This document shows, one piece after another, positions 19,711 through 28,667 of a DNA stretch of 64,000 bases. This DNA is from Lacrimispora amygdalina (GTDB lineage: Bacteria > Bacillota > Clostridia > Lachnospirales > Lachnospiraceae), in assembly GCF_900205965.1 (NCBI RefSeq), contig NZ_OAOF01000008.1:62001-126000 (forward strand), given 5' to 3'. The position numbers and the translations under genes are program-made. The notes beneath the pieces are model-generated. The model was given only the letters and a program-made list of their open reading frames with translations, searched no databases and was not told the DNA's origin. The first letter of the stretch is position 1, and each line of letters starts with the position of its first letter.

Positions 19711-21453
19711 ATGAAAAAAAGAGGTTTGGCAGCAGGACTTATTTTAATGACAGCAGTTATGACAGCAGGCTGTGGAAATTCTGCAAAGACAGAAACAACA
19801 GCTGTTCAGACAATAGCTGATACGACTGCAGCGGATACAACCGCTGCTGCAGAGAGCACAAAAGCAGGGGGCGTAGTGGCTGCTACCACATACGGCCCGG
19901 TAAAAGGGGTTCAGAAAGGGGATATCCTGACCTGGTACGGAATTCCATACGGAAAGGCACCTGTGGGAGAATTAAGATGGAAGGCACCCATGGCTCCGGA
20001 TACGTGGACAGAGGAATTAGACTGTACAGAAGAATCAGAACAGGCAATTCAGCTTTCGGGCACTGAAGTAAAAGGAAGTGAGGACTGTTTAAAGCTTAAC
20101 GTCTATGCAAAAGAAGGAAGCAAAAATCTCCCTGTTCTGGTTTTTATCCATGGCGGAAACAACCAGACAGGGAAGGCAGGGGAAATCCCAGGGGCTGACC
20201 TGGTAAAAAATGATAACTGCGTTTATGTGTCAGTCGATTATCGTCTTGGTTTATTGGGATTTAACTGCCTTCCCGCTCTGACAGACGGGGATAAGGGAAC
20301 TGGAAACTTTGCCATGCTTGACATTGCATATGCGCTTGACTGGGTGAAGGAAAACATAGAAGCATTTGGCGGTGATCCGGAGAATGTAACCATATCCGGT
20401 TTCTCAGCAGGCGGCCGTGATGTAATGGCCATGTTAATCAGCCCCCAGTTTAAAGGAAAATTCCAGAAAGCAATTGCATTCAGCGGAGGTATGACTACTG
20501 CACCGGAAGATTTAAGTGCAAAGAAGATTGCAAAAGCCATTGCTCCTCTTGCAGTTGAGGATAAGAAGGCAGCAGATGAAGAGGCCGCTTATCAGTGGCT
20601 GATGACAGACGCAGCTGATGTAAAGGAATATCTTACATCCATTTCGGCTAAGCGGCTGGCACCTCTTATGGGAAATGCGGCAATTCGTATGAGTGTATTC
20701 CCTCATCTCTATCAGGATGGGGTAGTAATTCCTGTAAATGGCTTTGATACGGCTGAATATAACAGCGTGCCTCTTATGATGCTGACCGGAAGCTCTGAAT
20801 TCTCCCTGTTCTGTCTGGGAGACGGTTATTTTAAGAGCGATGATATGGCGGGATATTCTGAGGAAGAGATAAAAGCAGCTAAAGCATTTGCCAGTAAATA
20901 CGGCAGTGATATATACCGGATCTTCAATGCACAGGAAAGCGCGGTGAAGATGTCTGAACACTATAGTTCTGATATTTATATCTGTCAGGTTAATTACGGA
21001 AGCGAACAGTCTTCTATCCGGGATTTAGGTGATTATGGTGCTTTCCATGGTATCTTTGTACCTATGCTTTCCACAAAGCATAATTATCTGGAATACTTCC
21101 CGGATGCATTTAATAAGGAAGGTTATCAGGCTATGGCAAAGCAGTATAACAGCTATCTTGCAAACTTTCTGAAATCGGGTAATCCCAATGGGGACGGACT
21201 GGCTGCATGGAGCAGCTGGACACCGGATAAAAAGGTCTCCATGGTATTTGATGCGACAGAAGATGAGGCAGTTGTAAAAGAAGCGGATGTTACAACTTCT
21301 TATCAGGACATCATGGCAGCTATGGATCAGGATACCAGCATTTCTCCTGAGTTAAAGGATAAAATGATAAAAAATGTTTTAAACGGACGTTGGTTCAGTA
21401 AGGCACTTGATGAGCATTACGGCAATCAGAGTCTTTGGAGTGACGTAGAATAA
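19711..21453 (+). CDS. Type-B carboxylesterase, membrane-anchored lipoprotein
   Basis: This 580-residue protein has a lipoprotein signal peptide with lipid-attachment Cys21 (VMTAGC), a Thr/Ala-rich linker (22-55) and an alpha/beta-hydrolase of the carboxylesterase type B family. The oxyanion hole is IHGGN, the nucleophile Ser232 lies in ISGFSAGGRD, and the probable His lies in GAFHGIF (about residue 452). Family members are usually soluble, so surface anchoring together with a beta-glucoside PTS suggests it removes acyl groups from esterified glucosides outside the cell so they can be imported. It is the last gene of the bgl operon. Confidence 0.87.
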   Translation: MKKRGLAAGLILMTAVMTAGCGNSAKTETTAVQTIADTTAADTTAAAESTKAGGVVAATTYGPVKGVQKGDILTWYGIPYGKAPVGELRWKAPMAPDTWTEELDCTEESEQAIQLSGTEVKGSEDCLKLNVYAKEGSKNLPVLVFIHGGNNQTGKAGEIPGADLVKNDNCVYVSVDYRLGLLGFNCLPALTDGDKGTGNFAMLDIAYALDWVKENIEAFGGDPENVTISGFSAGGRDVMAMLISPQFKGKFQKAIAFSGGMTTAPEDLSAKKIAKAIAPLAVEDKKAADEEAAYQWLMTDAADVKEYLTSISAKRLAPLMGNAAIRMSVFPHLYQDGVVIPVNGFDTAEYNSVPLMMLTGSSEFSLFCLGDGYFKSDDMAGYSEEEIKAAKAFASKYGSDIYRIFNAQESAVKMSEHYSSDIYICQVNYGSEQSSIRDLGDYGAFHGIFVPMLSTKHNYLEYFPDAFNKEGYQAMAKQYNSYLANFLKSGNPNGDGLAAWSSWTPDKKVSMVFDATEDEAVVKEADVTTSYQDIMAAMDQDTSISPELKDKMIKNVLNGRWFSKALDEHYGNQSLWSDVE

Positions 21454-21461
21454 AAGTTTAT

Positions 21462-21512
21462 AAAAGAGATTTATAATTCCTGTAAAACCGGGAGTTACGA
21501 ATCTCTTTTTTT
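21462..21512 (+). terminator. Terminator of the bgl operon
   Basis: AAAAGAGATT (21462-21471) pairs with AATCTCTTTT (21500-21509) and continues into a T run. An inner TTCC/GGGA pairing lengthens the hairpin. It lies 8 bases past the esterase stop. Confidence 0.75.
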
Positions 21513-21643
21513 GTGGTAATATATGGAAAGAGGTACGTTTTTTTACGAATGAAAATAAAGCAGCGGAAATTATTCTCTTATAATTCCAGAGAGGATTTTA
21601 TATAATCGAATCATAGAAATACGGCTGACAGGGGGGATCAGAC

Positions 21644-23269
21644 ATGGTTAAGATATTTCTTGCAGAGGATGAGAAGATCGTCCGTGAAGGAATTAAGAAT
21701 GGCATTGCCTGGGAAAAATATGGGTTTGAATTTGCGGGGGAGGCACCGGATGGGGAACTGGCCTATCCGATGATATTAAAGTCAAAACCGGACATATTAC
21801 TTACGGATATCCGTATGCCTTTTATGGATGGACTGGAACTGGCAGAGATGGCAAAACGGGCTTTGCCGGATATACATATCATGTTTTTCAGCGGATACGA
21901 TGATTTTGAATACGCCAAGAGGGCCATTAAGATCGGAGCTGCGGATTATCTGTTAAAGCCGGTGAGCAGCAGCCAGCTTCTGGAAGCGCTGGAGCGCATG
22001 AGCGAAACCATTATGCAGGAGAAGAGCGAAAAGGGCTATAAGCAGGAATTTTTAAAGCAGCAGGAAGAAAGAAAGCAGATGGAGCGGGACCGGCTGTTTG
22101 ATATTATTGTGTCGGGAAAACTGAATCTTCCTGAGCTGCTAAGAAAGGGACAGGAGCATAATCTGTCGTTATCTGCCCCTATGTACAATCTTATTTTGTT
22201 TCAGGCAAAGGGAGCGGAGAGCCAGGAGCTGTATTCGGATGAAAGTGTGCTTTTTGATAAAAGACTGAAGGAAGAACTGGAGGGAAGAGCGGATATCATC
22301 GGATTTAACCGTCTGTCAGAGGGGTATGGCTTTTTGATTATGGGGGAAGCATCTGACATGGAGCGGAAGATGACATATTATTCGAAGCTGCTGATACGGC
22401 TGGCAGAATCCTTTCCTGAGATGGAATATTTTGGAGGTACCGGAACGAGCGTCTGCAGACTCAGTGAGATTCGCACCTCATTTAAGGCGGCTAGCAGGGC
22501 GTATGCCTGCCGCTATATGCTGGACCGCAACCAGATTTTAACTGCAGAAGCGGCTGTACGGATTCATAATGATACGGAAAGCATCAGCTTAGAGGGAATA
22601 GATATTACAAAGCTTAGCCGTGATATTATACCTAACTTTTTAAAGAACGGATCGCTTCCTGAGGTGAAGTACTTTGTTGAGGAATATATGGAGGCCTGCG
22701 GTAATAATATCAACTCCCTGATATTCAGACAGTACATACTGATGGATGTGTATCTGGCTGTCATTGGGTTTGTATCTCAGCTGGGTTTTGAACCGGAGCA
22801 GGTTCTAAAGGAGTTTGGGGATGCCAAGACACTGCAGCCCTGTGTGAACTCCATGGAATCTGCAGTCAGGTATACCAGGGAGATTCTCGCGAAGGCGATC
22901 GGTTTTCGGACTACCTGTTCCCAGAAAAAGTACCGTCTGGTACTGGAAAAAGCGGTGGATTATATAGCGGCCCATTATCAGGATGAAGATATTTCCTTAA
23001 ATGCGGTGGCATCGGCGGTGAATATCAGTCCAAATCATTTCAGCACCATATTCAGCCAGGAGATGGAAATCACATTTGTGGAGTATCTGACAAAGGTACG
23101 CATGGATTCCGCCAGGGAACTGCTTATGAATACGGATTTGAGGACTTCGGAGATCGGTTATCAGGTAGGGTATAAGGATCCCCATTATTTCAGCTATCTG
23201 TTTAAGAAGATTCATGGAATCACGCCGAAGGCATATCGTTCAGGGGGAGAAAATGAAGTACAAAAGTGA
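21644..23269 (+). CDS. YesN-type response regulator with AraC domain
   Basis: This 541-residue regulator has a receiver domain (1-125) with phosphoacceptor Asp55 in LLTDIRMPFMDG, a long middle region (about 150-420) of the kind seen in YesN proteins, and a C-terminal AraC-type DNA-binding domain ending in HYFSYLFKKIHGITPKAYR. GGGGGG-rich sequence precedes the ATG. The partner kinase gene overlaps its end by 17 bases. The probable target is the YtfQ-like importer operon just downstream, whose promoter region has spaced direct repeats. Confidence 0.93.
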   Translation: MVKIFLAEDEKIVREGIKNGIAWEKYGFEFAGEAPDGELAYPMILKSKPDILLTDIRMPFMDGLELAEMAKRALPDIHIMFFSGYDDFEYAKRAIKIGAADYLLKPVSSSQLLEALERMSETIMQEKSEKGYKQEFLKQQEERKQMERDRLFDIIVSGKLNLPELLRKGQEHNLSLSAPMYNLILFQAKGAESQELYSDESVLFDKRLKEELEGRADIIGFNRLSEGYGFLIMGEASDMERKMTYYSKLLIRLAESFPEMEYFGGTGTSVCRLSEIRTSFKAASRAYACRYMLDRNQILTAEAAVRIHNDTESISLEGIDITKLSRDIIPNFLKNGSLPEVKYFVEEYMEACGNNINSLIFRQYILMDVYLAVIGFVSQLGFEPEQVLKEFGDAKTLQPCVNSMESAVRYTREILAKAIGFRTTCSQKKYRLVLEKAVDYIAAHYQDEDISLNAVASAVNISPNHFSTIFSQEMEITFVEYLTKVRMDSARELLMNTDLRTSEIGYQVGYKDPHYFSYLFKKIHGITPKAYRSGGENEVQK

Positions 23270-24695
23270 TTCGATAAAAACAAAAATAAAAACCATGCAG
23301 GCAATCGTTTTCATCCCAGTCATTATTATGATTGGGATCTTGCTGTATACCATGGAATGGCAGAATAAGCAGTATCGCCAAAGCATACAGAACTTAACCA
23401 TGGCAACGGAATTTAATTTTGATTTTAAATCCAATATTGATTATAAGATGTACCGGATCGTCATCGGAGCCGATACCTTTGAGTCCTTAAACCCCTATGA
23501 GGATCTGGAGAATTCCAGAAAGATTTTTCTTGAACTGAAAGATTCCACACCTCAGGAAACCAGTAAAAAAGGGCTGGATGGAATTGTTGTTCTGATTGGC
23601 ATGCTGGAAAAGCGGATCAGGGATATTGAATCAAGCAATATTATCGGGGACTATGACAGGAATATGGAACGCCTTGACCAGGATATTTATGCGATTACCG
23701 ATTTAATCCAGGAGTCCATGTCTGATTATATCTATAATGAGACAAAGACGCTGGAATCGGTGCGTCAGAAACTGGACTCCCAGACAAGGCAGGTGATTGC
23801 TCTTTGTATTGTGATTGCTTCGTATCTGATTGTATTTTTAATTGCCTCTTTCTCCTCTTTCGGGAAAAGAATAACGAAACCGATTGAGGCCTTGTGTGAA
23901 TATACCATGAAGCTGGCGGACGGGAATTTAGAGGTCAGCGCACCAAAGAGCAACATACGTGAGATTAAGGTGCTGGGGGAACAGTATGACCAGATGGTAG
24001 TCCGGATCGGGGAACTGATCCGGCATATTAAAGAAGAGCAGGAGTTAAAGAGAAAGACGGAGCTGAAGCTGCTTCAGGCTCAGATCAATCCTCATTTTCT
24101 TTATAATACCTTAGATACCATTGTCTGGCTGGCTGAGGGAAAACAGCATCAGCAGGTTGTAGAGATGATTACCGCACTGTCTTCTTTCTTAAGAATTGGT
24201 TTGAACAATGGAAGGGATTTTATCACCATAAAAGAGGAAGCAGAACATATAAAAAGCTATCTTTTAATTCAGCATTTCCGTTATGAGGATATTATGGATT
24301 ATGAAATTGATTTTGAGGAGCAGATCGGGGATTATTCCATATTAAAGCTTACTTTGCAGCCAATTGTGGAAAACGCACTCTATCATGGAATAAAAAATTG
24401 CAGAAAAAAGGGATTTTTACGAATCAGCGGAAGACAGAAAAATGGAGATATTCTTTTACGGGTGGAGGACAACGGCATCGGTATGAGACCGGAAGAGGTA
24501 AAGAAGATGGAGCATCAGATTGCCGGAGGAAGCAAAGAAGATGCTCATGAAGGGGAAGGCTTTGGAATTGCTAATGTGGCAGAGAGGATACGGTTGAATT
24601 TTGGTAATGCTTACGGGCTTACGGTTGAAAGCATGTACGGAGCAGGAACGGCTGTTACGGTGAGAATTCCGGCAGTGCAGCGGGAAAATAAATAA
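23253..24695 (+). CDS. YesM-type sensor histidine kinase
   Basis: This 480-residue kinase has a short N-terminal cytoplasmic tail, a first membrane segment (MQAIVFIPVIIMIGILLYTM), an extracytoplasmic alpha-helical sensing region (about 50-185), a second membrane segment (VIALCIVIASYLIVFLIASF), a HAMP linker, the phosphorylated histidine in AQINPHFLYNTLDTI, and an ATPase domain with EDNGIGM. The helical external region looks like a four-helix-bundle sensor, shorter than the Cache-like region of the kinase at 6639. The start at 23253 is preferred to 23214 because GGGGGAG precedes it. Confidence 0.91.
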   Translation: MKYKSDSIKTKIKTMQAIVFIPVIIMIGILLYTMEWQNKQYRQSIQNLTMATEFNFDFKSNIDYKMYRIVIGADTFESLNPYEDLENSRKIFLELKDSTPQETSKKGLDGIVVLIGMLEKRIRDIESSNIIGDYDRNMERLDQDIYAITDLIQESMSDYIYNETKTLESVRQKLDSQTRQVIALCIVIASYLIVFLIASFSSFGKRITKPIEALCEYTMKLADGNLEVSAPKSNIREIKVLGEQYDQMVVRIGELIRHIKEEQELKRKTELKLLQAQINPHFLYNTLDTIVWLAEGKQHQQVVEMITALSSFLRIGLNNGRDFITIKEEAEHIKSYLLIQHFRYEDIMDYEIDFEEQIGDYSILKLTLQPIVENALYHGIKNCRKKGFLRISGRQKNGDILLRVEDNGIGMRPEEVKKMEHQIAGGSKEDAHEGEGFGIANVAERIRLNFGNAYGLTVESMYGAGTAVTVRIPAVQRENK

Positions 24696-24727
24696 AAAAA
24701 TCAACTTTTATCCGAAAAAAATCAACT
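24694..24727 (+). promoter_or_regulatory. 21-bp spaced direct repeats upstream of the YtfQ-like operon
   Basis: AAAAAAATCAACT occurs at 24694-24706 and again, identical, at 24715-24727. The period of 21 bases is two helical turns, so both copies face the same side of the DNA. AraC-domain response regulators bind direct repeats of this kind. A TGCAA-N6-TTGCA dyad follows at 24771-24786. No consensus -35 box is visible, in keeping with an activated promoter. Confidence 0.5.
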
Positions 24728-24857
24728 AAATTTTGGAAAATACAAAAATGACGTAAAAAACTTAACCCTTTGCAAAAGATATTGCATTGAGAAATCGGAG
24801 GGCTGGGTCTATGATACATGTAGTTACTTTAAACGATTCTTATTGGAGGGAACGGAT

Positions 24858-25943
24858 ATGAAGAAAAGAGTTTTAAGCGTTCTGACAGCTGCGGTTATGA
24901 CGACAGCTATGGTATTATCCGGTTGCAGCGGATCACAGACAGCTGCGACTACAGCAGCTCCGGCTGAAACAAAAGCGGAGACAGCAGCAGAGACAACAGC
25001 AGCAAAAACGGAAGAAGCCACAACGGCTGCAGCGCCTGCGGAGAAAAAAGAGATCGTAGTTGGATTCTCTCAGGTTGGTGCAGAATCTGACTGGAGAACG
25101 GCTAATACCGAGTCCATGAAATCAACGTTTACCGAAGCAAACGGTTATAAACTGATTTTTGACGATGCCCAGCAGAAACAGGAAAATCAGTTAAAGGCAG
25201 TCCGCAACTTTATACAGCAGGATGTTGACTATATCGTAATTGCACCGGTTACGGAGACCGGTTGGGATACCGTTTTACAGGAAGCGAAGGATGCAGGCAT
25301 TCCGGTAATCATCGTTGACCGTATGATCAATGTATCGGATGATTCCTTATATACCGCATGGGTTGGTTCCAATTTCCTTCAGGAAGGTTATGATGCGGTT
25401 GCATGGCTGGATGAGTATTTAAAGAAGAATAACAGAGCAGATGATGACATCAATATTGTTACTCTTCAGGGTACCATCGGTTCTTCTGCACAGATCGGAC
25501 GTACCAACGGTGTGGAAGAGAAGATGAAAGACCATCCGAAGTGGAAGATGTTAGAGCGTCAGACCGGAGAATTTACTCAGGCAAAAGGTCAGGAGGTTAT
25601 GGAATCCTTCTTAAAGACTTATGACGATATTGATGTTGTAATAGCTGAGAACGACAATATGGCATTTGGTGCCATTGATGCCATTAAGGCTGCAGGAAAG
25701 ACCTGCGGGCCAAAGGGCGATATCATCATCATTTCCTTTGATGCAGTTGCTGCAGCATTTGACTCCATGATTGCTGGAGATATGAACGTATCTGTAGAGT
25801 GTAATCCTCTTCACGGTCCTCGTGTCGCTGAGATCATTCAGAAACTGGAGAAGGGCGAAAAAGTTGATAAGATTGCATATGTAAAGGAAGGCGTATTTCC
25901 GGCAGATACAGCCGAGGCTGAAAAACCAAAGAGACAGTATTAA
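24858..25943 (+). CDS. ytfQ: Sugar ABC importer binding lipoprotein, YtfQ-like
   Basis: This 361-residue protein has a lipoprotein signal with Cys23 (VLSGC), a long Ala/Thr linker and a periplasmic-binding-protein type 1 sugar-binding fold. The opening GFSQVGAESDWRTANTES and the later DDAQQKQENQLKAVRNFI and APVTETGWD closely follow E. coli YtfQ, which binds galactofuranose. The substrate is therefore probably a furanose-form hexose or a close relative. A TTG at 24843 is in frame, but the ATG at 24858 follows GGAGGG. A hairpin separates it from the ATPase gene. Confidence 0.9.
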   Translation: MKKRVLSVLTAAVMTTAMVLSGCSGSQTAATTAAPAETKAETAAETTAAKTEEATTAAAPAEKKEIVVGFSQVGAESDWRTANTESMKSTFTEANGYKLIFDDAQQKQENQLKAVRNFIQQDVDYIVIAPVTETGWDTVLQEAKDAGIPVIIVDRMINVSDDSLYTAWVGSNFLQEGYDAVAWLDEYLKKNNRADDDINIVTLQGTIGSSAQIGRTNGVEEKMKDHPKWKMLERQTGEFTQAKGQEVMESFLKTYDDIDVVIAENDNMAFGAIDAIKAAGKTCGPKGDIIIISFDAVAAAFDSMIAGDMNVSVECNPLHGPRVAEIIQKLEKGEKVDKIAYVKEGVFPADTAEAEKPKRQY

Positions 25944-25989
25944 TTGGTTGGGACTAAGGCGCTGAAAGCAGAATGATAGCCAGAGAAAC

Positions 25990-26039
25990 AGGTGCAGGGA
26001 AAGGAGGACGGGGACAGTCCTCCTCCAGGCACCTTTTTT
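25990..26039 (+). terminator. Hairpin with T run between ytfQ and ytfR
   Basis: AGGTGC (25990-25995) and AGGAGGAC (26002-26009) pair with GTCCTCCT (26017-26024) and GCACCT (26029-26034), followed by T6. It probably acts as a partial terminator, giving more binding-protein mRNA than ATPase/permease mRNA. Confidence 0.75.
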
Positions 26040-26095
26040 AATCTCCGAACGTGCAGTGAAAAGCAAAATAGTGGAGAAAAAAAGGAGGAGATCTT

Positions 26096-27619
26096 ATGCC
26101 CAATGAGATAGTACTTAGCATGAAAAACATATCAAAAACATTTCCCGGGGTGCGTGCCTTAGACCATGTGGATTTTACCTTACGAAGCGGGGAGATCCAT
26201 GCTCTCATGGGAGAAAACGGAGCAGGAAAATCTACCCTCATAAAGGTTTTGACAGGGGTGGAGGAATTTGAATCTGGTGAGATACGAATTGAGGGAGGAA
26301 GCAGGTCAATTATCAACCACTCCCCCCAGGAAGCCCAGGAGCATGGGATCAGCACAGTATATCAGGAGGTAAATCTCTGCCCCAATTTATCGGTTGCGGA
26401 AAATCTGTTCATCGGAAGGGAACCAAAGCGAGCCGGACTGATTGACTGGAAAACCATGAACCGGAAGGCGGCAGAGCTTTTATCCAGACTTGATATGAAT
26501 ATTGATGTGACAAAAGCGCTGGAGAATTACTCCATTGCCCTGCAGCAGATGATTGCCATAGCAAGAGCCGTGGATATGTCGGCAAAGGTTCTGATTCTTG
26601 ATGAACCTACATCTTCGCTTGATGACAACGAGGTTGTGAAGTTATTCGGTCTGATGAGGCGTCTGAAAGCAGAAGGGGTCGGTATTATTTTTGTAACCCA
26701 TTTTCTGGAGCAGGTTTATGAAGTGTGCGATAAGATTACAGTTCTCAGAAACGGAGGTCTGGTAGGAGAGTATGAAACGGAGACGCTTCCCAGAGTTCAA
26801 CTGGTAGCAAAGATGATGGGGAAGGATTTTGATGATCTGGCAGCTATTAAAAAAGAAGGGAACCGAGTTCAGAAAAACAGTGAGGCAGTGATTGATGCCA
26901 GGGGAATCGGCAGGCATGGAACCATAAAACCATACGACCTGCAGATCCGTAAGGGAGAAGTGATCGGACTTACCGGCCTTTTGGGATCCGGCCGTTCCGA
27001 ACTGGCAAGAAGTCTTTACGGAGCAGATAAACCGGACAGCGGTCAGCTGAAGGTGAACGGCAAAACGGTGGTCATCCGAACGCCCATCGACGCCATGATG
27101 GCAGGTATGGCATATCTTCCTGAGAACCGGAAAGAGGAAGGAATTGTCGCCGATTTATCGGTCAGGGAGAATTTAATTCTGGCTTTGCAGGCAAAGAGAG
27201 GCATGTTCCATCCCATTGGAAGCAAAGAACAGGAGGAACTTGCGAACAAGTATGTGGAATTGCTGCAAATCAAGACCGCAAGTCTGGACACTCCAATAAA
27301 AAGCTTAAGCGGAGGAAACCAGCAGAAGGTAATTCTGGGCAGATGGCTTCTGACTGATCCTGATTTTCTGATTCTTGATGAGCCTACAAGAGGAATTGAC
27401 GTTGGAACCAAAACTGAGATTCAAAAACTGGTGGTCCAGCTGGCAAAAGAAGGCGTTACCGTTATGTTTATTTCTTCGGAAATTGAGGAGATGATCCGAA
27501 CCTGCAGCCGGATGGCGGTTTTAAGAGACAGGGAGAAGGTTTCTGAACTAAAGGAGGATGAGCTTGACCAAAACCATATCATGAAGGCAATTGCAGGAGG
27601 AGGTGGTACCAATGAATAA
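26096..27619 (+). CDS. ytfR: Sugar ABC importer double ATPase, YtfR-like
   Basis: This 507-residue protein contains two fused ABC ATPase domains, as in ribose/galactose-type importers. Domain 1 has Walker A GENGAGKST and Walker B VLILDEPTSSLDD. Domain 2 has a degenerate Walker A (GLLGSGRSEL), signature LSGGNQQK and Walker B FLILDEPTRGID. It powers uptake through the two permeases encoded next. AAGGAGGAG precedes the ATG, and the following permease gene overlaps its end by 8 bases. Confidence 0.94.
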   Translation: MPNEIVLSMKNISKTFPGVRALDHVDFTLRSGEIHALMGENGAGKSTLIKVLTGVEEFESGEIRIEGGSRSIINHSPQEAQEHGISTVYQEVNLCPNLSVAENLFIGREPKRAGLIDWKTMNRKAAELLSRLDMNIDVTKALENYSIALQQMIAIARAVDMSAKVLILDEPTSSLDDNEVVKLFGLMRRLKAEGVGIIFVTHFLEQVYEVCDKITVLRNGGLVGEYETETLPRVQLVAKMMGKDFDDLAAIKKEGNRVQKNSEAVIDARGIGRHGTIKPYDLQIRKGEVIGLTGLLGSGRSELARSLYGADKPDSGQLKVNGKTVVIRTPIDAMMAGMAYLPENRKEEGIVADLSVRENLILALQAKRGMFHPIGSKEQEELANKYVELLQIKTASLDTPIKSLSGGNQQKVILGRWLLTDPDFLILDEPTRGIDVGTKTEIQKLVVQLAKEGVTVMFISSEIEEMIRTCSRMAVLRDREKVSELKEDELDQNHIMKAIAGGGGTNE

Positions 27620-28667
27620 GGGAAAGGCATTTATAAAAAGACTGACAGGATACCGCTTATTTCTTCCCATCTTCTGTCTGGTGCTTGTTCTGATATCCAA
27701 TTTGATTAAAACTCCAGGTTTCTTTGAGGTCACAATTAAAAACGGCGTTCTTTATGGATATATCATTGATGTAATTAACAGAGCCAGTGATCTGGTGATT
27801 TTATCGGTTGGAATGACATTGGTGGTTGCTGCCTCCGCAGGTACAGATATCTCGGTAGGGGCCGTTATGTCTGTGGCAGGCGCAGTGTGCTGCTTTATTC
27901 TTTCGGGCGGACAGCAGACGGTGAATGAATTCGCCAATCCCTATATTCTGGGTGTCTTGGCGGCAATTCTTGCAGGAATCCTCTGCGGCTGTTTTAATGG
28001 CTTTCTTGTGGCAAGGCTTAAGATTCAGCCCATGGTGGCGACCCTGATATTATTTACGGCTGGCAGGGGAATTGCACAGCTGATTACCAAGGGACAGATC
28101 ACCTATATCCGCGTGGAATCCTATAAGATGCTGGGAGCCAGCATTCCTGGAATCCCAATACCCACTCCGGTGTTTGTAGCTCTGATCGTTGTGCTTCTCA
28201 CTTACGTTCTGCTTAGGAAAACTTCTCTGGGGCTCTACATTCAGACAGTGGGAATTAATCCCAAAGCTTCTAAGCTTATGGGAATTAAATCTTCCATGAT
28301 TATTTTCCTGTCCTACGTTTTCTGCGGTCTTTGTGCCGGTATCTCCGGTCTGGTGGCTTCTTCCAGAATCTATTCTGCTGATGCCAACAACATCGGACTG
28401 AATCTGGAGCTGGATGCCATTTTAGCTGTCGCTTTGGGCGGCAACAGTCTGGCAGGAGGAAAATTTTCACTTTTAGGTAGTGTAATTGGAGCATATACCA
28501 TTCAGGCACTGAGCACGACCCTTTATGCCATGGGCGTTTCTCCGGATCAGATTCCGGTTTATAAAGCCATTGTCGTTGTCGTGATTGTAGCGTTGCAGTC
28601 AACGGAATTAAAACGTATGATCAATAAACTTCAGATAAATGTTAAATCAGGAAAGAAGGTGGCATAA
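27612..28667 (+). CDS. ytfT: Sugar ABC importer permease, YtfT-like
   Basis: This 351-residue membrane protein belongs to the RbsC-type permease family (about ten membrane segments). The motif SAGTDISVGAVMSVAGAV and the later NIGLNLELDAILAVALGGNSLAGGKFSLLG are typical. An upstream start at 27591 is in frame, but the ATG at 27612 follows GGAGGAGGTGG and is favoured; it overlaps the ATPase gene by 8 bases. It forms a heterodimer with the next product, as YtfT and YjfF do. Confidence 0.92.
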   Translation: MNKGKAFIKRLTGYRLFLPIFCLVLVLISNLIKTPGFFEVTIKNGVLYGYIIDVINRASDLVILSVGMTLVVAASAGTDISVGAVMSVAGAVCCFILSGGQQTVNEFANPYILGVLAAILAGILCGCFNGFLVARLKIQPMVATLILFTAGRGIAQLITKGQITYIRVESYKMLGASIPGIPIPTPVFVALIVVLLTYVLLRKTSLGLYIQTVGINPKASKLMGIKSSMIIFLSYVFCGLCAGISGLVASSRIYSADANNIGLNLELDAILAVALGGNSLAGGKFSLLGSVIGAYTIQALSTTLYAMGVSPDQIPVYKAIVVVVIVALQSTELKRMINKLQINVKSGKKVA

